A DNA stretch of 64,000 nucleotides from Sphingomonas sp. OK281 (GTDB lineage Bacteria; Pseudomonadota; Alphaproteobacteria; Sphingomonadales; Sphingomonadaceae), in assembly GCF_900115295.1 (NCBI RefSeq), contig NZ_FOVZ01000001.1:992001-1056000 (forward strand), written 5' to 3'. Below, in pieces: positions 36,801-44,122 of this stretch; positions within the stretch are counted from its first letter, which is position 1, and each line of letters opens with the position of its first letter. The position numbers and the translations under genes are program-made. The notes under the pieces are model-generated. The model was given only the letters and a program-made list of their open reading frames with translations. It ran no database searches and was not told the origin of the DNA.

Positions 36801-37081
36801 TTCACGACGCCGATGCCGGGCATCGACTGGCTCTCGATATGGTCGATGTCGTTGACGGTGGTCGACAGCACGCGCTCGTACGGGGTGATGATGCGCCCCG
36901 CCATATCGTCGGGCGACAGGCCCTGGTACGTCCACGCGGCGGCGATCACCGGCACCTTGATGTCCGGGAAGATGTCGACCGGCGTCCGCACGGCCGCGAG
37001 CACGCCGACGACCGCGACCAGAATGGCCATGACAATGAAGGTGAGCGGGCGCGATAAGGCGACCCTGACGATACCGATCAC
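33878..37081 (-). CDS. RND efflux permease (HAE-type)
   Basis: This 1067-residue inner-membrane proton-driven pump begins IGIVRVALSRPLTFIVMAIL and has the twelve-helix, two-loop layout. GILVDDATVTIEN in helix 4 carries the adjacent aspartates of the proton relay. Length and order fit a complete gene. I chose the GTG at 37081 because GGAG precedes it by 8 bases; the frame is open further upstream. It is the first gene of the pump operon, an order less usual than adaptor-first. No dedicated regulator is adjacent. Confidence 0.92.
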   Translation of the reverse strand: MIGIVRVALSRPLTFIVMAILVAVVGVLAAVRTPVDIFPDIKVPVIAAAWTYQGLSPDDMAGRIITPYERVLSTTVNDIDHIESQSMPGIGVVKIYFQPGADIRTATAQVTSVSQTVLRQLPPGVTPPLILNYSASTVPILQLALSGVGLSEGKLFDTAVNQIRPGLVTVPGAAIPYPSGGRQRQVQIDLDPQALQSKGLSAQDVGLAIAAQNQINPAGFAKIGGFQYNVRLNNAPGSIDELNNLPVKVVNGATIYMRDVAHVRDGSAPQTNVVHVDGSRSVVMTILKNGSTSTLAIVQGIKDALPAIQATLPDSLKIVPIGDQSLFVKAAVEGVVKEGAIAAALTSVMILLFLGSWRSTVIIAISIPLAILAAIIALSATGQTLNVMTLGGLSLAVGILVDDATVTIENINWHLEQGKSVRQAILDGAAQIVTPAFVSLLCICIVFVPMFFLPGVAGFLFVPLALSVVFAMIASFVLSRTLVPTMAMYLLKPHAGDVHAAGTPTSRNPLVRLQRGFEARFERFRGGYGRLLERALATGKPFLLGFLAVVALSMLLIPFLGQNFFPAVDAGQITMHVRAPIGSRIESTSAQFDRIARRVRQIIPANELVSVVDNIGLPISSINATYNNSGTIGPQDGDILIQLAHEHAPTADYVRKLRETLPGAFPGATFSFLPADITSQILNFGAPAPIDVQITGKDATGNYAYARTLLRKIAAIPGVADARIQQSARYPELRVNIDRSRIGQLGLTERDVTASVGSSLAGTIQTAPVYYLNPENGVSYSVVAQTPEYRVGSMSDLSNIPVTGTNAGGTSQVLGGLSTVVRGTSPAVVSHYNIAQAIDIYATPNGRDLGAVAGDIKRVLADAKASAPKGTRVALRGQYATMNSAFSGLFFGLIGAIVLIYLLIVVNFQSWLDPFVIITALPGAIAGIVWILFLTGTPLSVPALTGAIMCMGVATANAILVVSFARERLAELGDAYKAAMEAGMTRFRPVLMTALAMIIGMLPMAMGLGEGGEQNAPLGRAVIGGLIVATFATLMFVPVIFSLVHRKDAERAAAKARRDEILEEAHV

Positions 37082-37413
37082 GGACGTGCTCCAATCCGAA
37101 CGCGGCACGACTGGTGGCGACTCCCGGAGCCGCCAGACCTGCCCGACCCTCCCCCTTTGCCGCAGCGCAGCAGGGAAATGCAAGGGTCAATGTTGCTTAC
37201 GTTTCACCTGGTGCCGACGTGTGATGGGGCAGGTGATGCGTACCGGCGGCGGTGGTATTCGCAGGGTCGCTCACGTGACTGTTCGCACGCGCGTGATCCG
37301 ATGATGCGTTCAAGCTCGCAGGCGGCATTGGATCCGTAAGCCGAGCGCAGGGACGGCCGAACAGTTTTTTGCGACCTTAAACTAATGCTGTGGAGCGTCC
37401 CGCAAGCTAACGA
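37082..37413. other. Non-coding leader of the RND operon
   Basis: These 332 bases between the barstar-like stop and the pump start hold no convincing gene on either strand. They should contain the pump promoter. I see a short AT-richer patch near 37360-37390 but no clear operator. Confidence 0.5.
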
Positions 37414-37803
37414 TCACGCGCCGACCAGCGTGACATGGTCGTGATCGCCAACGATGGCGACCACGGTCTCGAAATATGTACGTCCGTCGCCGTTCTCGAG
37501 GGCGTCGAGCTGTCTGCCAATCGCGGCTATGTCGTAGATTTCCGGATGTCGCAGCTTGCCACGTAGAAACGCACGCGTCGTTTCGTATCCGAGCGCCGAC
37601 CTGCTCGTCTCGATATCCTGCCAGACGATCGTCACGTCCGCGTGTCCGGCGATCGCGCCATAGCCGCCATAGAATAGGTCGTCGAACGCATCGAGACTTT
37701 CGCCAAGCGCCCAGCTTTCATCTGCCATCATGACACGATTGATTTCGGCATAAAATGACGGAATGTCCGAGATATTATGGCCGACGATAGTGATGGTCTT
37801 GAT
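37414..37803 (-). CDS. Barstar-like (ribonuclease inhibitor) protein, apparent AUC start
   Basis: The product is a small acidic protein of the barstar type (SFYAEINRVMM, ESLDAFDDLFYGGYGAI), 129 residues if translation starts where homologues begin with KTIT. At that point the codon is ATC (37803-37801), preceded by GGGAGGA at an ideal spacing. No ATG, GTG or TTG occurs there. The alternatives are ATGs inside the FecR gene, which add ~40 unrelated residues, or an internal ATG that would truncate the fold. No barnase-like nuclease gene is visible nearby. Confidence 0.72.
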   Translation of the reverse strand: MKTITIVGHNISDIPSFYAEINRVMMADESWALGESLDAFDDLFYGGYGAIAGHADVTIVWQDIETSRSALGYETTRAFLRGKLRHPEIYDIAAIGRQLDALENGDGRTYFETVVAIVGDHDHVTLVGA

Positions 37804-37828
37804 GAGATCCTCCCAGGCAATGCTCGGC

Positions 37829-38812
37829 TCAGCGCGAGCCGGCGGCAGCGAGATGCACCATGCCATCGACTTTCCGAACGCGGATCGGCAGCACCGCCCG
37901 AAGCTGGTCGACGAGCCGCGATCCATCACCAATCGTCAATATCCCGGAAAAGCGCAGGCCCGCCGCCGAGGAATCGACGAACACGGGCGCCCCGGCGTAC
38001 CGCGAAATATCGGCCGCGACGACGGATAGTGGCGCACCGTCATAGTCGAGCCGCCCATCGATCCAGTCCGATATCCGCGTCGGGTCGACCTGTCGGCGTT
38101 CCGCGATCTGCTTGGCAGGAATAATGTCGAGGCCCTGTCCGGCATTCAGCGTCGTCGCGTCCGCTGGATCGCCGCCGGTCGGTGCCACATTGACCGAGCC
38201 TTCGGAGACGGTGACCGCGACCTGGCCGTTCGCGCTGACGACGTCGAACCGCGTTCCGAGATCGCGCACGTCGTATCCACCCGCGCGGACTATCAGGACG
38301 CGCGACGGATCATGGCGGACAGCGAAGTTCGCAGCCCCTTGCGCGATCTCGATCACCGGACTGCCCCCGCCGGAAACCGACACTCTCGATCGGCGATCGA
38401 TCTGCATGCGGCTGCCGTCCGCGAGTGTCACCGATCGCGTCTCGCCGCGGCCGGTGACATAGACGTCGGGCGCGGCATTGCCCGATGTTCCCACCAGTCC
38501 CGCCGGTACCACGAGCATTGCCAGTCCGGCCGCCAGCGCGCCACTGGTCGCGACCGCCGCCCATCGCCATCGTGCCGAGCCTGCGGACCGGGATACCGCA
38601 ACGGGCTCGTCGTCATTTGCCGGCAGCAAGGGAGCAATCGCCGGCGCAGCGGCGCCAATCTCCGCGTCCAGCACCGCGATCCGGTCGTACGCCGCCCGGT
38701 GTACGGGATCGGCTTCAAGCCACAGACCGAACGCATCCCAGTCCATATCCGGCGAATCGAGGTGTGCATGCCAGTCAGCGGCGGCGTCGATCGCGCTCCG
38801 AAAATCCGTCAT
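37829..38812 (-). CDS. FecR-family anti-sigma factor
   Basis: This 327-residue anti-sigma factor has an N-terminal DUF4880 domain (DWHAHLDSPDMDWDAFGLWLEADP), one membrane helix at about 87-108, the periplasmic FecR domain (GETRSVTLADGSRMQIDRRS, GGYDVRDLGTRFDV) and a C-terminal secretin/TonB short domain (LSVVAADISRYAG, FSGILTIGD). It relays a receptor signal to the sigma factor encoded 92 bases upstream. No TonB-dependent receptor follows. Confidence 0.92.
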   Translation of the reverse strand: MTDFRSAIDAAADWHAHLDSPDMDWDAFGLWLEADPVHRAAYDRIAVLDAEIGAAAPAIAPLLPANDDEPVAVSRSAGSARWRWAAVATSGALAAGLAMLVVPAGLVGTSGNAAPDVYVTGRGETRSVTLADGSRMQIDRRSRVSVSGGGSPVIEIAQGAANFAVRHDPSRVLIVRAGGYDVRDLGTRFDVVSANGQVAVTVSEGSVNVAPTGGDPADATTLNAGQGLDIIPAKQIAERRQVDPTRISDWIDGRLDYDGAPLSVVAADISRYAGAPVFVDSSAAGLRFSGILTIGDGSRLVDQLRAVLPIRVRKVDGMVHLAAAGSR

Positions 38813-38904
38813 GCTGCCCTCCCTTCGGCGGATGCCCCCCGCCCCTGATATAACGACCTATCTCGAAGACGCCGCGACGCGGACCGAACCGCAGTTCATG
38901 CCAG

Positions 38905-39423
38905 TCAATCATCGAGCGCTTTTCTCAAATGCCGAAGTGCCACCGCGATATGCTTTTCCACGGCGCTCCGCGATATACCAAGCTCGGCCGCGATCTCGGC
39001 ATGCGGTACACCATCGATCCGGTGTCGGCGGAACACGCGCATCGCACCCTCGGGCGGTCCGGCGAGCAGCGCGGCTAAGCGCTCGAGATGTTCTCGCCCC
39101 GCGACCGTATCGAATGCGGAAGGCGTATCATCGATCGCCTCGACGCCAACGACCATGGTGTTCGCCTCGACATATCCCGCATCCCGGCGCTGGCGACGCC
39201 CGGTCGCGCGAACTCGGTCAAGCACGATGTTCATGCCGACCCGGTGCAGGTAGGCCAGCGGGTTGGCGATCGGGCCGGCCGCCATATGCTCGGGCGGCTG
39301 GCCGACGTGAAGCCAGATTTCCTGCACGACGTCCTCGGCCTCCGCCACGCTACCGGTTCGACCGGTGAAGAATCGAACGAGTTGCGCACGATGCGTCGCT
39401 AGCACGGCCGACAATCCGGCCAA
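38905..39423 (-). CDS. ECF sigma factor, FecI-like
   Basis: This ~172-residue sigma-70 family ECF factor has region 2 (AEDVVQEIWLHV, LAYLHRVGMNIVLDRVR) and region 4 (RHRIDGVPHAEIAAELGISRSAVEKHIA, the helix-turn-helix). The start is uncertain: the frame begins with TTG at 39423, a GTG follows seven codons later, and no good ATG precedes region 2. It precedes FecR and should direct transcription of a TonB receptor operon located elsewhere. Confidence 0.9.
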   Translation of the reverse strand: MAGLSAVLATHRAQLVRFFTGRTGSVAEAEDVVQEIWLHVGQPPEHMAAGPIANPLAYLHRVGMNIVLDRVRATGRRQRRDAGYVEANTMVVGVEAIDDTPSAFDTVAGREHLERLAALLAGPPEGAMRVFRRHRIDGVPHAEIAAELGISRSAVEKHIAVALRHLRKALDD

Positions 39424-39774
39424 CTGGGTTGAGCCGGTGTCCGCTACGACCTGGCTCCCGCATTGACCGGCGCTTTCATGAACGCGTTGCTCCTGCCCGA
39501 CACCCCATGCATCGCGGTCTTCGCTACCGTCTTTGCCCGTCCAGTCCCACGAAGTCGCGAGGAAATTCGTCTTACATTGCCTACGAAGACGGGAAAGATG
39601 CGATCAAGCAACGCTCCGCAAGCGCCTACGCGTGCTATTTCACTGCATGGCTCCGGACAGGAGCCGATCGAGATATCCCGATAGCTTTGGGAAACATAGC
39701 TAGCGCGTCAACTACAGCGACGCGGCCGCTCACCGACCGCGCGCCAACACGGTCCGCCGGTCGCTTCTCATGCA
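39424..39774. other. Non-coding region upstream of the sigma-factor gene
   Basis: These 351 bases separate the sigma factor gene from the 3' end of the MFS gene. I see no convincing gene. A short inverted repeat (CGTCTT/AAGACG, around 39567-39593) is present and the sigma-factor promoter should lie here. Confidence 0.45.
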
Positions 39775-40980
39775 TCAGCTTGCGACACGCGCGGTGAGCC
39801 GGTTGACGATCGGCGTGACCAGCACCGCCAAGATCGCGATCGTAGCCGCGACATAGCCGACCGCACCAAGCCCCAGATGCTGGATCACCGACCCGCCGAT
39901 GATCGCGCCCAGACCGATCCCGGCATTGGCCATCGACACGTTTAGCGTGCCGGCAAGCGCCTGCGCATGGCTGGCGGACTGCATCACGCGCACCTGGCAG
40001 ATCGGATAGAGAGCGGTGTTGGCGATGCCCCAGACGGCTAACGCAACCACGAGCCAGGCGTGTGCCCCTGCGACCAGCGTCGTCGCGGCCATCCCGACGG
40101 CCAGCACGAGTGACGTAATCGCCGTTACCAACAACGGTCCCCGACCGACGAACTGTCCGCCGAGCCAATTGCCGGCCAGACCGACGATCCCGAAGCCCAT
40201 CAGCCACCAGCCGACCTGGGTCGCCGGGATATGCGCGATCTGCTCGAGCGTGTCGGCGAGGTAGGTGTAGGCGGTGAACATGGCGGTGAACACGATCACC
40301 GACAGGATGACGTTGCCAAGGAAATACGGGTCCTTGAGGATCCGCGCCTGTTCGGCCAGCCTGACCCGCGCCGGACGTGCCAGCGTCGGCATGACCACGA
40401 GCAACAGCACCGCCATCAGCAGCGACAGCCCCGAAAGCCCCCAGAACGTCCCGCGCCAGCCGAACGCGGTCGATGCCAGCGTTCCCAACGGAATCCCGAG
40501 CACCATCGCGCCGGAAATGCCGAGATAGACGTTGGCGACCGCCTTGCCCGCCTTCTCCGGTCCGGCGAGTTCGCCCGCGGTCTCGCTCGCGGTGCCCCAG
40601 AACACCGGCAACGCCAAAGCCGGCAGGAACCGCGCGAGGCCCAGCACCCAGATATCGGGGGCCGCCGCCGCCAGCGCGTTTGCCGCCGCGAAGATCACCA
40701 GGATGACGACGAACAGCCGCTTGCGCTCGAAATGGGATAGCATCGCGGTCAGGACCGGCCCCGCGAGCATGACGGTGAAGGCAAACAGCGTGACGAGTTG
40801 CCCCGCGACCGTGATCGAAATGCCGAGGTCGCGTGCGAGACCGGGCAGCAGCCCGACGATGATGAATTCGGTCGTGACGATGACGAAGGCGGAAATCGCC
40901 AGCAACAGCACGGCCAAGCCATGCCCCGCGGGGGTTCCACCCGGCGAGTCGGCGTGAAGGGTATGGCTCTGGGACGACAT
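39775..40980 (-). CDS. MFS transporter, DHA1 (AraJ-like)
   Basis: This 401-residue twelve-helix exporter begins with a hydrophilic leader and helix 1 (AVLLLAISAFVIVTTEFIIVGLL), the hallmark of the sugar-efflux/AraJ group of DHA1 transporters. The ATG at 40980 has AGGAG 8 bases upstream. It is divergently transcribed from a LysR regulator, which probably controls it. The exported substrate is unknown. Confidence 0.9.
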   Translation of the reverse strand: MSSQSHTLHADSPGGTPAGHGLAVLLLAISAFVIVTTEFIIVGLLPGLARDLGISITVAGQLVTLFAFTVMLAGPVLTAMLSHFERKRLFVVILVIFAAANALAAAAPDIWVLGLARFLPALALPVFWGTASETAGELAGPEKAGKAVANVYLGISGAMVLGIPLGTLASTAFGWRGTFWGLSGLSLLMAVLLLVVMPTLARPARVRLAEQARILKDPYFLGNVILSVIVFTAMFTAYTYLADTLEQIAHIPATQVGWWLMGFGIVGLAGNWLGGQFVGRGPLLVTAITSLVLAVGMAATTLVAGAHAWLVVALAVWGIANTALYPICQVRVMQSASHAQALAGTLNVSMANAGIGLGAIIGGSVIQHLGLGAVGYVAATIAILAVLVTPIVNRLTARVAS

Positions 40981-41084
40981 CGGCAAACTCCTGTATCGCG
41001 CCCTTCTACGCGCGACGAAAACCAGCGTCCTGCGGCATTAATTCCTGCATAGGGCGAATATTATTCCACAATGGGAGCACGCCG

Positions 41085-41993
41085 ATGATTCCTTCCGAAC
41101 GTCTCAAGGGTATCGAAGCCTTTGTCTGCACCGCCGATGCCGGCAGCTTCACCGCCGCCGGTGCGCGCCTGAACCTGACCAATTCAGCGGTCAGCAAGAG
41201 CGTCGCGCGGCTCGAGGCGCGATTGGGCAGCCGGCTGTTCGAACGCACCACGCGCCGCCTGACCCTGACCGATGTCGGCGCGGCTTTTTACGAGACATGC
41301 GTCCGCGTGCTCGGCGACCTCGCCGATGCAGAGGCGGTACTGGCCGCACATCGCTCCGAGATCGTCGGACGGCTGAAGGTCGACGTGCCGATCGCGTTCG
41401 GGCGAATGCAGGCGATGCCCCTGCTGCTCGCCTTTGCCGAGCGCCATCCCAACCTTCGCCCGAGCATCACCTTCACGGACCGCAAGATCGACATCGTCGA
41501 GGAGGGCGTCGACGTCGCGATCCGGATCGGCGCGTCGGAACCATGGGCGGACAATCTGGGGCACCGTCACCTTGGCAGCGAACGCGTCATCTTCTGCGCC
41601 GCGCCGGCCTATCTCGAGCGGCGCCATACGCCCACGACCGCGCACGAACTGTCCGGGTTGGACTGCATCGTCTATGGTCGCAGCGACGGCAGCGTCATCA
41701 ACTGGCGGTTCGCCGACCAGACCGGTCATGTCGAGGAGCGGCCGATGGAAGCGCGCATCATATTGGGAAGCGCCGAGGCGCAGGTCGGGGCGGTGAAGGC
41801 CGGTTTCGGCATCGCGCAACTGGCCACGTGGCTGATCAAGCACGAGCTCGAACGCGGCGAACTGGTCGAGATTCTTCCGAACCTGGCAACTCGCGGGCTG
41901 CCATTGCATCTGGTCTGGCCGAGGAGCCGGCAGCTCGTTCCAAAGGTCGACGCGTTGCTGGAAACGCTGACCGACGGCCTGCGGATCGACTGA
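41085..41993 (+). CDS. LysR-family transcriptional regulator
   Basis: This 302-residue LTTR has an N-terminal winged helix (KGIEAFVCTADAGSFTAAGARLNLTNSAVSKSVARLEARLGSRLF in pieces) and a C-terminal effector domain with LKVDVPIAFGRMQ and GFGIAQLATWL. It lies back-to-back with the MFS gene across ~100 bases, so regulation of that transporter is likely. Confidence 0.93.
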   Translation: MIPSERLKGIEAFVCTADAGSFTAAGARLNLTNSAVSKSVARLEARLGSRLFERTTRRLTLTDVGAAFYETCVRVLGDLADAEAVLAAHRSEIVGRLKVDVPIAFGRMQAMPLLLAFAERHPNLRPSITFTDRKIDIVEEGVDVAIRIGASEPWADNLGHRHLGSERVIFCAAPAYLERRHTPTTAHELSGLDCIVYGRSDGSVINWRFADQTGHVEERPMEARIILGSAEAQVGAVKAGFGIAQLATWLIKHELERGELVEILPNLATRGLPLHLVWPRSRQLVPKVDALLETLTDGLRID

Positions 41994-42426
41994 CGGGTCG
42001 CGTCGCGATCGTTTCGACGATCGTCGGCATGACCGAACGCGTCAACGCATGGTTCCTGCCGGATAGTTTGGTCGGCCTTGCGCTCGAAGACCGACGTGAT
42101 CGTGTAACGCTCCGAACAGGTTGCGGACGATGACGACGCGACCTGCGACCTGCGACCTGCCTGAAGTGGTACGAGAGCCGAGCGGCAAGGCGTCGCCGAC
42201 CGTCGAAAATTGCCCTTTTGAGCAACACCACTTCGAGCCGGCATACGACCGCGCGGGTGATCGAAACTGCTGGCGCGACCACCGGGCAAGGCACGCTGTG
42301 CAGGCGAAACCTGTGCCTCGACGACGGGACGCACCGGATGATCGGATGCCCCCATCGACAACCCGTACGAACGCGGATGCGACACATGCTTGACGCGGGC
42401 GCGGACGACTACGACTGTCCGGCGCG
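41994..42426. other. Intergenic region with a 7-bp triplicate
   Basis: These 433 bases between lysR and the sulfotransferase gene contain several open frames on both strands, none with family features or a good ribosome-binding site. Three adjacent GCGACCT units occur at 42138-42158. The stretch may be a decayed gene, but nothing recognisable remains. Confidence 0.4.
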
Positions 42427-43992
42427 ATGATGCCGTCTCCCCCACCCCGCTGGCCAAGCGACCTGATGCAGGCCGCGCTCGCACTCCACGACAACCAGCT
42501 TCACGTCGCCGAACCGCTGTTGAAGGCGTACCTCAAGCAGGACCCGTTCGATGCGCGCGCAATCCGGATGCTCGCCGAACTGGCGGGGCGGATCGGGCGG
42601 TACAAGGATGCCGAGACGTTGTTGCGTCGCGCGGTCGAACTGGCGCCGGGCTTCACCGCGGCGCGCGCAAACCTTGCACTCGTGCTGTACCGCCAGAATC
42701 GCGCGCCCGAAGCACTGACGCTGCTCGACGCAGTGATCGCCGACGAACCGGACAATCCCGGCCACGCCAATCTGAAAGCGGCCGCACTCGGGCGGCTCGG
42801 CGGATTCGAAGACGCGATCGCGCTCTACGAACAGGTGCTGCACGACGCGCCGAGCCAGCCACGCGTGTGGCTGAGCTACGGTCACATGCTCAAGACCGTC
42901 GGGCGCCGCGACGACGGCATCGCCGCGTATCGCCGCGCGCTGTCGCTGTTGCCGACGCTGGGCGACGCGTGGTGGAGCCTGGCCAACCTCAAGACGGTGC
43001 GCTTCGACGATGCCGACATTGCGGCGATGGAGACCGCGCTTGCTCGCGACGACCTGGAGGTGGAGGACCGCTTCCATCTCGATTTCGCACTCGGCAAAGC
43101 GTTCGAGGATCGCCGCGATCCGTTGCGATCGTTCGCGCATTACGACGCCGGCAACGCGCTGCGCCGGACGCGGATCGTGTACGATGCCGATGATACCACC
43201 GCGTTCGTCGATCGAAGCATTGCGGTGCTGACACCCGATTTCCTGAGCGCGCGCCGTGACCAGGGATGCACCGCGCCCGACCCGATCTTCGTCCTCGGCA
43301 TGCCGCGCGCGGGATCGACGTTGATCGAGCAGATCCTTGCCAGCCACAGCCTTGTCGAGGGCACCACCGAACTGCCCGACATGCCCGCGCTCGCTCGCCA
43401 CATCGCCGACTATCCGGAGGGCGTCGCCACCCTCTCCGCCGATGCGCTGCGCGAGATCGGCGAGGATTATCTGCGTCGTGCCGCGATCCAGCGGCGCTCC
43501 GACCGTCCGTTCTTCATCGACAAGCTGCCCAACAACTGGGCGCACCTGCCGCTGATCCATCTCGCATTGCCAAACGCGCGGATCATCGATGCACGCCGCG
43601 ATCCACTCGACTGCTGCTTTTCGAACTTCAAGCAACACTACGCACGGGGCCAGGCGTTCAGCTATGCTCTCGACGATCTCGGTCGCTATTACCGGGACTA
43701 TGTCCGGCTGATGACGCACGTCGACACGGTGTTGCCCGGCCGCGTCCACCGCGTCGACCACGAAGCGCTGCTCGCTGATACCGAAGTCGAAGTCCGCAGG
43801 TTGTTGTCCGCCTGCGGCCTTGCGTTCGAGCCCGCCTGCCTGGCCTTCCACGAGACCGAGCGCGCAGTCCGTACGGCGAGTTCCGAACAGGTGCGCCGGC
43901 CCATAAACCGCGACGGTGTCGATGCTTGGCGTCCCTATGACCGCTGGCTGGGCCCGCTGCGATCGGCACTGGGCCTCGCCGCGACGGATTGA
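42427..43992 (+). CDS. TPR-containing sulfotransferase
   Basis: This 521-residue cytoplasmic protein has about five TPR repeats (roughly 12-190) and a C-terminal sulfotransferase domain. The PAPS 5'-phosphosulfate loop is GMPRAGST (291-298). DARRDPLDCCFSNFKQHYA supplies the 3'-phosphate-binding arginine/serine. The acceptor is unknown; such fusions are common beside TonB receptors in sphingomonads. It precedes the receptor gene by 130 bases in the same direction. Confidence 0.88.
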   Translation: MMPSPPPRWPSDLMQAALALHDNQLHVAEPLLKAYLKQDPFDARAIRMLAELAGRIGRYKDAETLLRRAVELAPGFTAARANLALVLYRQNRAPEALTLLDAVIADEPDNPGHANLKAAALGRLGGFEDAIALYEQVLHDAPSQPRVWLSYGHMLKTVGRRDDGIAAYRRALSLLPTLGDAWWSLANLKTVRFDDADIAAMETALARDDLEVEDRFHLDFALGKAFEDRRDPLRSFAHYDAGNALRRTRIVYDADDTTAFVDRSIAVLTPDFLSARRDQGCTAPDPIFVLGMPRAGSTLIEQILASHSLVEGTTELPDMPALARHIADYPEGVATLSADALREIGEDYLRRAAIQRRSDRPFFIDKLPNNWAHLPLIHLALPNARIIDARRDPLDCCFSNFKQHYARGQAFSYALDDLGRYYRDYVRLMTHVDTVLPGRVHRVDHEALLADTEVEVRRLLSACGLAFEPACLAFHETERAVRTASSEQVRRPINRDGVDAWRPYDRWLGPLRSALGLAATD

Positions 43993-44122
43993 CGCCAGAA
44001 TCCTACCCGTGGCGAAAACGTCACGGATGCGTCATAAAATGTTGCACCCCACGAAGCTTTGTTTGACGTTTGTTGCGTCGCAACACAGATTGCGGACACA
44101 AATCGTCGTGGGGACAACGAGC

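Noticed and set aside
34589..37057. An 822-residue frame antisense to the RND permease
   Set aside because: Composition is dominated by R, D and A with no fold signals; the permease on the minus strand is unambiguous.
37414..37803. A barnase/barstar toxin-antitoxin pair
   Set aside because: The barstar-like protein is visible but no ribonuclease gene lies on either side; the neighbours are an efflux pump and FecR.
42138..42158. Three GCGACCT units as a possible regulatory or mobile repeat
   Set aside because: Only 21 bases long, in a region with no gene boundary that needs explaining; chance slippage is enough.
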